Shown piece by piece: positions 1-6,417 of a stretch of DNA of 6,808 bases. Source of the DNA: Salaquimonas sp. (GTDB lineage Bacteria; Pseudomonadota; Alphaproteobacteria; Rhizobiales; Rhizobiaceae); contig JAHEHW010000092.1 of assembly GCA_024639745.1 (NCBI GenBank), forward strand, positions 1 through 6,808, written 5' to 3'. Below the pieces are notes generated by a model. That model was not told the origin of the DNA. It worked only from the letters and a program-made list of their open reading frames with translations, and searched no databases. The position numbers were made by a program, and so were the translations under genes. Position 1 is the stretch's first letter. Each line of letters opens with the position of its first letter.

Positions 1-143
1 GGGCCCTAGCTGAGCGGTCCCCCCAAATCGGCGGCTTGCCGTTTTTCTATCTGCTTCGCACCGTGATGCCGGTTGCATTGGTGCTTTCGCTGATTCAGGC
101 GCTCGGCTTAGTTCTGCGCTGGTTTGATCTTGGAGGGCGCTGA
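1..143 (+). CDS. TRAP transporter small permease (DctQ-like), C-terminal fragment
   Basis: Only the last 46 codons are present; the gene enters from the left edge and is read from base 3, ending at TGA 141-143. The fragment reads SPQIGGLPFFYLLRTVMPVA and continues through a hydrophobic helix to a short basic end (LRWFDLGGR). This matches the usual end of the four-helix TRAP small permease: an 'SPQ..GLP' turn followed by the last membrane span. In tripartite ATP-independent periplasmic transporters this subunit sits in the inner membrane and pairs with the large permease to form the transport unit. The stop lies one base before the ATG of the next gene, so the two are almost certainly one transcript with coupled translation, which strongly supports the call. 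The substrate cannot be read from this piece, and the binding protein (DctP) is not in the window; it probably lies upstream. Confidence 0.82.
   Translation, partial: ALAERSPQIGGLPFFYLLRTVMPVALVLSLIQALGLVLRWFDLGGR
132..137 (+). promoter_or_regulatory. Ribosome binding site setting the DctM start
   Basis: GGAGGG lies seven bases before ATG 145 and inside the last codons of the dctQ-like gene. It selects ATG 145 over the in-frame TTG at 124, which would add seven residues but has no comparable site in front of it. Confidence 0.7.
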
Positions 144-144
144 A

Positions 145-1677
145 ATGGCAGCAGAAGTAGCATTTCTCGTCCTCATGTTCATGGCGCTTATCGGCGTGCT
201 TTTTTCCGGGGTCCCCGCAATGATTGCCATTGGCGGCGTGCCCTTGATTGCGGCGTTATTGGCGGGACTAGCGGGTGGTTTCGATCTGGCATTGCTCGGC
301 GCGTTTCCCCAGCGCCTCTACGGCATTATGGGCAACCAGCTTCTGATCGCGATCCCATTGTTCATCCTGATGGGTGTTTTGATCGAACGGTCGGGCCTTG
401 CCGAAGCCATGATGCGGGAGGCACAGCGGCTATCCGGCGGAAAACCCGCCCCAATGGTGCTTGGCGTCCTCTTGATGAGCACCCTGATTGCGGCCACTAC
501 CGGGGTGGTGGGTGCAACAATCGTCATGCTGGCAATGATTTCCTTTCCGGCGCTGATCCAATCGGGCGTGTCGCGGCGTCTTGCGAGCGGCGCGGTCTTA
601 TCCGCCGGGACACTGGGACAAATCATTCCGCCCTCCATTGTTTTGATCATTCTGGCCGATCAGGTTTCAAACGCGTTTCTTCAGGCCCAGCGTGAAAATG
701 GGATTTTTGCTGTTCAACCGGTTACCGTGAGCGATCTCTTTGCAGGCGCGGTGCTGCCAGGTCTGATGCTGGCTGCCTGCTATGCCGGATACGCGCTCTG
801 GCGATTGAGGGGAACAGAGCAGATTAAAGCGGTTGAGACATCTCAGACGCCAAACACCTCCGGCATATTGCTGTTTCTGCCGGTCGCACTGATCGTGCTG
901 GTAATGGGGGCAATCCTTGCAGGGGTTGCTACGCCAACCGAGGCGGCTGCGCTCGGCGCTGTCGGAACGCTCCTGATCGCCGGATTGCGGCCCTCTGGCG
1001 GGCCCTATCATCCCCGTTCGATTCTACCGGCGATCGTTGCCGCATTCGCCGTATTCTTGCTTGCTATCGTGCCCTTGATGCCAGCTGCTTCTAAGTTTCC
1101 CATCGGTTCGATCGCTGCGGTTACGCTGGGGGTGTGTCTTGTGCTTGCATCGGTTTCGTTACTTCGATCCGCTGTTCTTTTACCGGCCGTTTGGGAGACC
1201 GCTCTTCTTTCCGGCATGATTTTCGGCATCGTCATCGCGGCCGCCATGCTTTCTCTGGTTTTCCGGGGATTGGGTGGCGATGATCTTCTTGCCGGACTGG
1301 CGACAGGATTTCCCGGCGGCTCTTCCGGCTTTCTGATTGCGGTTCTTTTTGCCGTGTTCCTGCTCGGCTTCGTGCTGGAGTTCATCGAAATAGTGCTGAT
1401 CGTGGTGCCGATTGCGGGGCCGGTGCTGTTTGCATCGGGTGTCGACCCGGTCTGGTTCGCGATTCTCCTGGCGGTCAATCTTCAGACATCCTTCCTGACG
1501 CCGCCTTTCGGGGTCGCGCTGTTTTATTTCCGGTCGGCGGCTCCGGCTGATTTGCCGATTGTGGAGATCTACAGATCGGTTATTCCTTTTGTGCTTCTGC
1601 AACTAGCGGTACTTCTCGCGGTCTATACGGTCCCGGAGATCGCGCTTTGGTTGCCTGCCATGCTGTTTGGCGGTTGA
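145..1677 (+). CDS. TRAP transporter large permease (DctM-like)
   Basis: This 510-residue, very hydrophobic protein is the large inner-membrane subunit of a TRAP transporter, which uses an ion gradient to import a solute delivered by a periplasmic binding protein. Family signatures, in order: SGVPAMIAIGG (21-31), the span MGNQLLIAIPLFILMG (62-77), the ATTGVVGATI helix break (117-126), GTLGQIIPPSIVLI (155-168), GVATPTEAAALGAVG (260-274), LVFRGLGGDD (371-380), LGFVLEFIEI (407-416) and NLQTSFLTPPFGVALFYFR (445-463). The FRGLGGD and NLQTSFLTPPFG motifs point to the 'mannitol/chloroaromatic compound' branch, a name that does not fix the substrate. At 510 residues it is longer than the typical 425-470. 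The excess is a segment at about 285-350 with two extra predicted spans (about 292-314 and 322-340). ATG 145 follows the DctQ stop by one base. The gene was probably co-transcribed with both flanking + strand genes. Confidence 0.93.
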   Translation: MAAEVAFLVLMFMALIGVLFSGVPAMIAIGGVPLIAALLAGLAGGFDLALLGAFPQRLYGIMGNQLLIAIPLFILMGVLIERSGLAEAMMREAQRLSGGKPAPMVLGVLLMSTLIAATTGVVGATIVMLAMISFPALIQSGVSRRLASGAVLSAGTLGQIIPPSIVLIILADQVSNAFLQAQRENGIFAVQPVTVSDLFAGAVLPGLMLAACYAGYALWRLRGTEQIKAVETSQTPNTSGILLFLPVALIVLVMGAILAGVATPTEAAALGAVGTLLIAGLRPSGGPYHPRSILPAIVAAFAVFLLAIVPLMPAASKFPIGSIAAVTLGVCLVLASVSLLRSAVLLPAVWETALLSGMIFGIVIAAAMLSLVFRGLGGDDLLAGLATGFPGGSSGFLIAVLFAVFLLGFVLEFIEIVLIVVPIAGPVLFASGVDPVWFAILLAVNLQTSFLTPPFGVALFYFRSAAPADLPIVEIYRSVIPFVLLQLAVLLAVYTVPEIALWLPAMLFGG

Positions 1678-1723
1678 CGCAGCGGTGCCGTGCCGACAAT
1701 TCTTCCGGCAACCAAGTTTCCCT

Positions 1724-1727
1724 GGAG
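1724..1727 (+). promoter_or_regulatory. Ribosome binding site setting the aminotransferase start
   Basis: GGAG lies six bases before ATG 1734. It supports this start over the in-frame ATG at 1647, which would overlap the permease gene and add 29 residues (VACHAVWRLTQRCRADN...) with no likeness to the family's N-terminus. Confidence 0.6.
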
Positions 1728-1733
1728 TTTCCG

Positions 1734-3008
1734 ATGCTTTCCGAGAATAAAGATTTTCCGATCAACTGGCTGCGTTCAGAATTTCCCTCGCTTGACGTCG
1801 AGGATGCCGGCAGGAAGCGGGTCTATCTCGACAACCCTGCCGGAACCCAGGTGCCGGCCAGCGTGGCCGACGCGATCCGCAACACGATCCTGTTTGAAAA
1901 TGCCAATCTCGGTGGCTCATTTCCTACCAGCGAGGCTGCCGGCCATGTGATCGAAGAGGGGCATCGGGCGATGGCCGATTTCTTCGGCTGCTCACCCGAA
2001 GAAGTGGTGATCGGCCCGAATATGACGAGCCTGACTTTCAATTTCTCCCGTATGATCGCCCGTCACTGGAAGGAAGGTGACGAGATTGTCGTCAGCCAGA
2101 TGGATCACGAGGGCAATGTCTCGCCATGGCTGCAACTCGCTGACGATAAGGGGTTGGTGGTCCGAAAGGTTTCGTTTGACACGGATAGCTGGCAGATCGA
2201 GCCGGAAGCACTGCAATCGGTTCTTACCGACCGAACGAGCCTTGTCGCAATTACGGCTTCAAGCAATCTGACCGGGTCGATCAATCGTCTGGCGGAACTG
2301 ATACCCCTTATTAGAGGAGCCGGTGCGCTGGTGTATGTCGATGCGGTGCAGTTCGCGCCGCATGGGTTCGTCGATGTTGGCGTGCTTGACTGCGATTTTC
2401 TCGTTTGCTCGTCCTACAAATTCTTCGGACCGCATTTGGGTATCCTATATGCCCGCAAATCCGTGATGGAGAGCCTCGATCCCTACAAATGCCGCTGTTC
2501 CTCGAATGCTTTGCCCGAGCGTTTCGAGACCGGTACTCCGCAGATCGAATTGGTTGCGGGGCTGACTGCCTGTGTCCGCCATTTCGCAAAGCTCGGCGAG
2601 GCGGTTGGTGAGAAAGGCGATCGCCGGGCAAGGATTGCGGCTGCCTTCGAAAGTTCGATCCGGCATGAAATGCATGCGGTGGCGACACTGATCGATGGAT
2701 TGCAGACGATCCGCGGACTAATCATTCACGGGATCACGGATTCAACGCGTTTCAGCCACCGTGTGCCAACGGTCTCTTTCACACTTTCGGATATGGCGCC
2801 GGTCGATCTGGTACGATGCCTCAACGAGGAGGGGATATTCTGCTGGGCGGGGCACAACTATGCCTGGGAAGTCGTGCATCAATTGGGTATCGATCCTGCC
2901 AAGGGTGTCGTGCGCATCGGGATCGCGAACTACAATACGGCGGAAGAAATCGACCGGACGCTTGAAAGCGTCGAACGCAACATTGCAATGTTGCGCCAGG
3001 AACGGTGA
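1734..3008 (+). CDS. Class-V aminotransferase fold PLP enzyme, TIGR01976/VC1184-type 'cysteine desulfurase-like' protein
   Basis: A 424-residue cytosolic PLP enzyme with no signal peptide or membrane span. Landmarks: FPSLDVEDAGRKRVYLDNPAGTQVP (17-41), the subfamily N-terminus; NANLGGSFPTS (56-66); GPNMTSLTF (94-102), cofactor phosphate region; MDHEGN (123-128), with H125 at the ring-stacking position; YVDAVQFAPHG (201-211), with D203 pairing with the pyridine nitrogen; CSSYKFFGPHLG (225-236), with K229 the Schiff-base lysine; and ETGTPQ (265-270). Cysteine desulfurases of the SufS type carry their catalytic Cys in GHHCA; here the aligned stretch is WAGHNYA (371-377) with Tyr376, so classical desulfurase activity is unlikely. 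The PLP sites are intact, so an aminotransferase, lyase or racemase on an amino-acid-like substrate is more plausible. The permease gene ends 56 bases upstream on the same strand with no obvious terminator, so it is probably the last gene of the TRAP operon. The family call is firm; the reaction is unknown. Confidence 0.88.
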   Translation: MLSENKDFPINWLRSEFPSLDVEDAGRKRVYLDNPAGTQVPASVADAIRNTILFENANLGGSFPTSEAAGHVIEEGHRAMADFFGCSPEEVVIGPNMTSLTFNFSRMIARHWKEGDEIVVSQMDHEGNVSPWLQLADDKGLVVRKVSFDTDSWQIEPEALQSVLTDRTSLVAITASSNLTGSINRLAELIPLIRGAGALVYVDAVQFAPHGFVDVGVLDCDFLVCSSYKFFGPHLGILYARKSVMESLDPYKCRCSSNALPERFETGTPQIELVAGLTACVRHFAKLGEAVGEKGDRRARIAAAFESSIRHEMHAVATLIDGLQTIRGLIIHGITDSTRFSHRVPTVSFTLSDMAPVDLVRCLNEEGIFCWAGHNYAWEVVHQLGIDPAKGVVRIGIANYNTAEEIDRTLESVERNIAMLRQER

Positions 3009-3026
3009 CCTTAAAGTTCTGAATCA

Positions 3027-3049
3027 GATTCCGGCTATTAGCCTAAGTC
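3027..3049. terminator. Weak hairpin between convergent genes, possible bidirectional terminator
   Basis: The 58-base gap between two convergent stops holds an imperfect hairpin: GATT / cc / GGCT / att / AGCC / ta / AGTC. That is a four-pair inner stem with a three-base loop, a 2x2 internal loop, then four outer pairs including one T-G. It is followed on the + side by TTTGAAAT rather than a clean T run. Position favours a shared terminator, but the stem is short and there is no proper U tract, so the call is tentative. Confidence 0.25.
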
Positions 3050-3066
3050 TTTGAAATAGAATTCGG

Positions 3067-5496
3067 TTATCCGCCCATGCGCTCGCCATCCGGGTGCACG
3101 AGGTCTCGGGTGTAAAGGGTAGCCTTGCGCATTTCACCGAGGATTTCGATAGTGACCTCCGGGCCTTTTTCGATCAGTTCAACTGGCAGGAAGCCTATGG
3201 CAACCGATTTGCGGCTGTAATGAGCAAAGCCTCCGGAAGTCACGAAGCCGACGACTTCGCCATCATGGAAAATCGGTTCGTCGCCCCAGACATCGCCTTG
3301 CTGCATATCGGTCGGATCGGCCTCCACAATGAAGGTGCAGAGCTTGCGCTTCGGTCCATCCGCTTTTTCCCGCTCGGCCTCGGTCCGCCCGATGAAATCG
3401 ATGTTTTTCTTCCAGGCAATGAAGCGGTCCATGCCGGTTTCGCAGGGCATGTAATCGGGCCGGAACTCCCGGCCCCAGGACCCGAAGCCTTTCTCAAGCC
3501 GCAGGCTCATCATGGCCCGCATGCCGAAGGGTTTCATGCCCAGCGGCGAACCGGCCTCATCAAGCGCATTGTAAAGCGCGATCTGTTCTTCTGCCGGGAC
3601 ATAGATTTCGTAACCCAGGTCGCCGGTATAGGAAACGCGCTGGACAAAAGCTCGTGTCGTTCCGATATCGACATGGCGCAAATCGAGGAAGCGCATATCG
3701 GTAATGTCCTGGTGCGCGGCAGCGGCGAGAATATCGCGGGCTTTCGGCCCGGCGATGTGGAAGCCAATGCTGCGCGTGGAGATGTTTTCGATCGCGACCG
3801 ATTCGTCTTCTGGCACATGGGTTTCAAACCAGCGCATGTGGATTGCCTGAATGCCGAAAGAGCCGGTGAGCTGGAATTCCTCTTCGCTCAAGCATGAAAC
3901 TGTCAGGTCGCCGATCAAGCGTCCCTTGGGCGAGAGCATCGGGGTAAGCGACAAGCGTCCCGGCTTTGGAATGCGCCCGGCCATCAGACGGTCGAGCCAT
4001 TCTCGCGCCCCCGGTCCCGTAACCCGGTATTTGCCGAAATTGTGGATTTCGTTGATGCCTGCGGCTTCGCGGACTGCACGGCATTCTTCGCCGACGATCG
4101 GGAATGCGTTTGAACGGCGGAAGCTTGGTGTTTCGTGAAGCGGTTCGCCTTCCGGGGCGAAATAGTTCACGGCTTCCATGCCATATCCCGCGCCGAAGAC
4201 CGCACGGTGATGTTTCCAGATCGGGTAGGCCGGAGTGGTATTGTGGGGTCGCGCTGCCGGTAATTCCTCATTCGGGTAGGAGACGGAGAACCGGCGCTGA
4301 TAGTTCTCCTCGACCTTTGCGCGGGTATAGCCCGGCGTGATCCAATTGCCGAACCGGGCCACGTCCATCGCCTGCACATCGCGTGATGGCTCGCCCTCGA
4401 CCATCCATTCAGCCAGCGTCAGACCAACGCCTCCGCCCTGGCTGAAGCCGGCCATGACCGCGCAGGCAGACCAGAAATTCTTCAGGCCCAGAACGGGTCC
4501 GAAAAGCGGGTTTCCATCGGGTGCGAAGGTGAAGGGGCCATTTATGATGGTCTTGATCCCGGCGCGTTCGAGAACCGGGAAGCGCTTGAAGGCGAATTCC
4601 AGGCTGTCGCCGATCCGTTCAAGGTTGTAGTTGAGCAATTCGTGGCCAAAATCGAGCGGGGTTCCATCGACAGCCCAAGGGTCGCATTGCTGCTCGTAAA
4701 ATCCGATGCAGATGCCGCGGCCTTCCTGGCGAAGATAGCTTTCGCCCTCAGGATCCATGACATGCGGCAGCTCGCTGTGACGCTCGTAGACTTCGGGCGT
4801 TTCCTCGGTAATGAGGTACTGGTGCTCCATCGGGTGCAACGGGAAATATACGTCCGCCAATGCTCCGACCTCTCGCGCCCAGAGTCCAGCCGCATTGACC
4901 ACATGTTCGGCGATCACACTGCCTTGCTCTGTGACGACTTCCCAGGATCCGTCGGTCTGCGGGTTGAGGGCTGTGACCGGATTACGGAGCATGATCTCAG
5001 CACCCGCCATCCGGGCGGCCTTTGCATAGGCGTGGGTCGTGCCCGAGGGATCGAGATGGCCGTCGAGCGGATCATAAAGGCCGCCGATTACGCCGTCCGT
5101 ATTGGTGATCGGCGAGAGTTCGCGGATTTCCTCCGGCCCGACGATCCGTGTGTCTAGTCCCATATATTTATGTTTCGCGTGCTCGGCGATCAGGTAGTCC
5201 ATCCGGTCTCGGGTTCCAGCAAGCGTCACGCCGCCGACATGGTGCAATCCGCAGGACTGGCCGGTGATCTCTTCCAGCTCGCGGTAAAGCCGGATGGTAT
5301 AGCCCTGAAGCGTTGCCATATTGGTGTCGGCGTTCAGAGTATGGAAGCCGCCCGCCGCGTGCCATGTCGAGCCAGAGGTCAGCTCAGAGCGCTCGATCAG
5401 CAGGCAATCGGTCCAGCCGAGCTTCGTTAGATGGTACAGAACCGAACAGCCAACGACGCCGCCACCGATCACCGCGACACGGGTATGGGATTTCAT
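3067..5496 (-). CDS. Dimethylglycine/sarcosine dehydrogenase-like FAD-dependent oxidoreductase with GcvT domain
   Basis: An 809-residue cytosolic flavoenzyme expected to oxidise an N-methyl group of a glycine-type amine and pass the one-carbon unit to tetrahydrofolate; electrons would go to ETF in dehydrogenase members. Residues 5-365 form the DAO-type FAD domain: dinucleotide motif VIGGGVVGCS (9-18, G11/G13/G16), acidic E35 for the ribose, and GSTWHAAGG (42-50), with H46 at the position that binds FAD covalently in dimethylglycine and sarcosine dehydrogenases. HPMEHQYLIT (221-230) matches the substrate-site stretch of that family. A linker domain follows (about 370-430), then the folate-binding GcvT domain (about 435-700: FGKYRVTGPGAREWLD, SPKGRLIGDLTV, RVSYTGDLGYEIYVP, RLEKGFGSWG) and the GcvT C-terminal barrel (about 715-800: GEVVGFVTSGGFAHYSRKSVAIGF). 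Length and order fit mammalian DMGDH without its mitochondrial leader. AGGAGGG at 5504-5510 sits seven bases before the ATG. Substrate (dimethylglycine, sarcosine or another N-methyl amine) is not decided by sequence. Confidence 0.9.
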   Translation of the reverse strand: MKSHTRVAVIGGGVVGCSVLYHLTKLGWTDCLLIERSELTSGSTWHAAGGFHTLNADTNMATLQGYTIRLYRELEEITGQSCGLHHVGGVTLAGTRDRMDYLIAEHAKHKYMGLDTRIVGPEEIRELSPITNTDGVIGGLYDPLDGHLDPSGTTHAYAKAARMAGAEIMLRNPVTALNPQTDGSWEVVTEQGSVIAEHVVNAAGLWAREVGALADVYFPLHPMEHQYLITEETPEVYERHSELPHVMDPEGESYLRQEGRGICIGFYEQQCDPWAVDGTPLDFGHELLNYNLERIGDSLEFAFKRFPVLERAGIKTIINGPFTFAPDGNPLFGPVLGLKNFWSACAVMAGFSQGGGVGLTLAEWMVEGEPSRDVQAMDVARFGNWITPGYTRAKVEENYQRRFSVSYPNEELPAARPHNTTPAYPIWKHHRAVFGAGYGMEAVNYFAPEGEPLHETPSFRRSNAFPIVGEECRAVREAAGINEIHNFGKYRVTGPGAREWLDRLMAGRIPKPGRLSLTPMLSPKGRLIGDLTVSCLSEEEFQLTGSFGIQAIHMRWFETHVPEDESVAIENISTRSIGFHIAGPKARDILAAAAHQDITDMRFLDLRHVDIGTTRAFVQRVSYTGDLGYEIYVPAEEQIALYNALDEAGSPLGMKPFGMRAMMSLRLEKGFGSWGREFRPDYMPCETGMDRFIAWKKNIDFIGRTEAEREKADGPKRKLCTFIVEADPTDMQQGDVWGDEPIFHDGEVVGFVTSGGFAHYSRKSVAIGFLPVELIEKGPEVTIEILGEMRKATLYTRDLVHPDGERMGG

Positions 5497-5515
5497 GGAT
5501 GGACCCTCCTGGAAA

Positions 5516-5566
5516 CGCTCAGGCGAGGGGACCTCAATTCAGGTTCGCAAGCAAGCGTTCAGGCGG
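5516..5566. repeat. Three TCAGG boxes at an exact 20-base period in the flavoenzyme gene leader
   Basis: Read on the + strand, CGCTCAGGCGA (5516-5526), AATTCAGGTTC (5536-5546) and CGTTCAGGCGG (5556-5566) share TCAGG at 5519, 5539 and 5559. The outer two agree at 9 of 10 positions over CGYTCAGGCG. Twenty bases is close to two helical turns, so all copies would face the same side of the helix. They lie in the 106-base gap between pyrE and the - strand flavoenzyme gene, ending just upstream of its ribosome binding site. This would suit a regulator binding the promoter or leader, but chance repetition cannot be excluded by eye. Confidence 0.3.
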
Positions 5567-5602
5567 CGAAATAGGCAAGGATTGCGGTGTCTAAGCTAAA
5601 GC

Positions 5603-6307
5603 TCAAGCATCGCGCGACGGCAGCTTGTCGATACCGCCATTGGCTTTCGACCAGTCGAGCGGGTCGCCCAGGAAAGATTTGACCGCCAAAAGCGTTTCCT
5701 TGTCGAACAGCGATTGTTCACTGGCGACTTTCAGGACGTCGTGCCAGGTGCAGAGATAGTGCAGCTTCATGCCATGCTTCGCCAAAGTTTCAGGCGCATC
5801 CTTGAAGATGTCGTAATAGAAGACAGAGAAGGTGTCCGTAACTTCGGCACCAGCTTCGCGTATCGCATTTGCAAAGCCGATCTTGGAACCGCCATCGGTT
5901 GTCAGATCCTCAACGAACAGAACCCGCTGTCCGTCTCTGAGGTCGCCTTCGATACGAGCATTGCGGCCAAAGCCCTTGGGCTTCTTGCGGATATAGATCA
6001 TCGGCAGGCCAAGCCGTTCGGCAAGAAACGCCGCATAGGGAATGCCGGCTGTCTCCCCGCCGGCAACGCAGTCATATTTCTCGAATCCTGCATCGCGCAT
6101 CACCGTGGCAACTCCGAAATCCGATACCGCAGAACGGATGCGCGGATAGGAAATCAGTTTGCGGCAGTCGATATAGACCGGGCTCTTCAACCCCGAAGTG
6201 AAGGTATAGGGCTTGTCAGAGCGAAAATGCACGGCGCCGATTTCCCAGAGCATTTTCGCGGTTAGATCTGCGATGGTGCTCCGGTCGGGGAATGTGTTCT
6301 GGAACAT
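5603..6307 (-). CDS. pyrE: Orotate phosphoribosyltransferase
   Basis: A 234-residue cytosolic enzyme that joins orotate to PRPP to give orotidine 5'-phosphate and pyrophosphate, the fifth step of de novo UMP synthesis. Key stretches: [18 protein letters not shown] (36-53), the conserved PyrE substrate region; [19 protein letters not shown] (81-99); [17 protein letters not shown] (105-121), the basic flexible catalytic loop; and [14 protein letters not shown] (129-142), the PRPP-binding motif with acidic pair E133-D134 followed by the TTDGGS phosphate loop. It is about 20 residues longer than E. coli PyrE, with the excess mostly at the C-terminus after LGDPLDW; from memory this form is usual in Hyphomicrobiales. 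ATG 6307 is preceded by a GA-rich, weak Shine-Dalgarno stretch (AGAAGAGAAG) seven bases upstream. It shares a strand with the ChaN-like gene (107-base gap) and the flavoenzyme gene (106-base gap); both gaps are long enough for separate promoters. Confidence 0.95.
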   Translation of the reverse strand: MFQNTFPDRSTIADLTAKMLWEIGAVHFRSDKPYTFTSGLKSPVYIDCRKLISYPRIRSAVSDFGVATVMRDAGFEKYDCVAGGETAGIPYAAFLAERLGLPMIYIRKKPKGFGRNARIEGDLRDGQRVLFVEDLTTDGGSKIGFANAIREAGAEVTDTFSVFYYDIFKDAPETLAKHGMKLHYLCTWHDVLKVASEQSLFDKETLLAVKSFLGDPLDWSKANGGIDKLPSRDA

Positions 6308-6379
6308 GGTGCGGCTTCTCTTCTAATTCACTCGAAGGTGCAATAGCAGCAAATGTCAGACAGCGCGACGGTCAACGGC

Positions 6380-6417
6380 TTCATGAATTGTGGATGACGC
6401 CGACTAATGCCCCATTA
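6380..6417. repeat. Two short perfect palindromes upstream of pyrE
   Basis: The pyrE leader holds TTCATGAA (6380-6387), a perfect 8-base palindrome, and TAATG-CCC-CATTA (6405-6417), a perfect five-base inverted repeat with a three-base loop that includes the TAA stop of the ChaN-like gene. A TTGACC hexamer (6370-6375, - strand) resembling a -35 box lies close to the first, but no convincing -10 follows at normal spacing. The second is AT-rich and lacks a T run, so it is a poor terminator. Either could be an operator; both could be chance. Confidence 0.2.

Noticed and set aside
124..144. TTG start for the large permease at 124
   Set aside because: ATG 145 has GGAGGG seven bases upstream and follows the previous stop by one base, a standard coupled start.
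1008..1602. Overlapping - strand open frames opposite the TRAP large permease
   Set aside because: Their translations are low-complexity, rich in Arg, Thr, Gln and Lys, the usual complement of a membrane-protein gene.
1647..1733. Longer N-terminus for the PLP enzyme from ATG 1647
   Set aside because: It would overlap the permease stop and add residues unlike the family; ATG 1734 has a well-placed GGAG and gives the normal N-terminus.
3094..3897. Long + strand open frame of 267 codons
   Set aside because: It lies wholly antisense to the GcvT part of the flavoenzyme gene, shows no recognisable domain and no good ribosome site; it is a by-product of codon bias on the true strand.
4642..5157. 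+ strand open frame of 171 codons
   Set aside because: It is antisense to the FAD domain of the flavoenzyme, with no domain or start signal.
5581..5602. Terminator after pyrE from the AGCTTTAGCT repeat
   Set aside because: The repeat can form only a four-pair stem with a two-base loop and is not followed by a T run.
5714..6265. + strand open frame of 183 codons opposite pyrE
   Set aside because: It is antisense to a clearly recognised pyrE and its translation has no family features.
6340..6375. sigma70-type promoter for pyrE based on TTGACC
   Set aside because: No -10 hexamer resembling TATAAT lies 16-18 bases downstream on the - strand (TTGCTG at 17), so I did not annotate it as a promoter.
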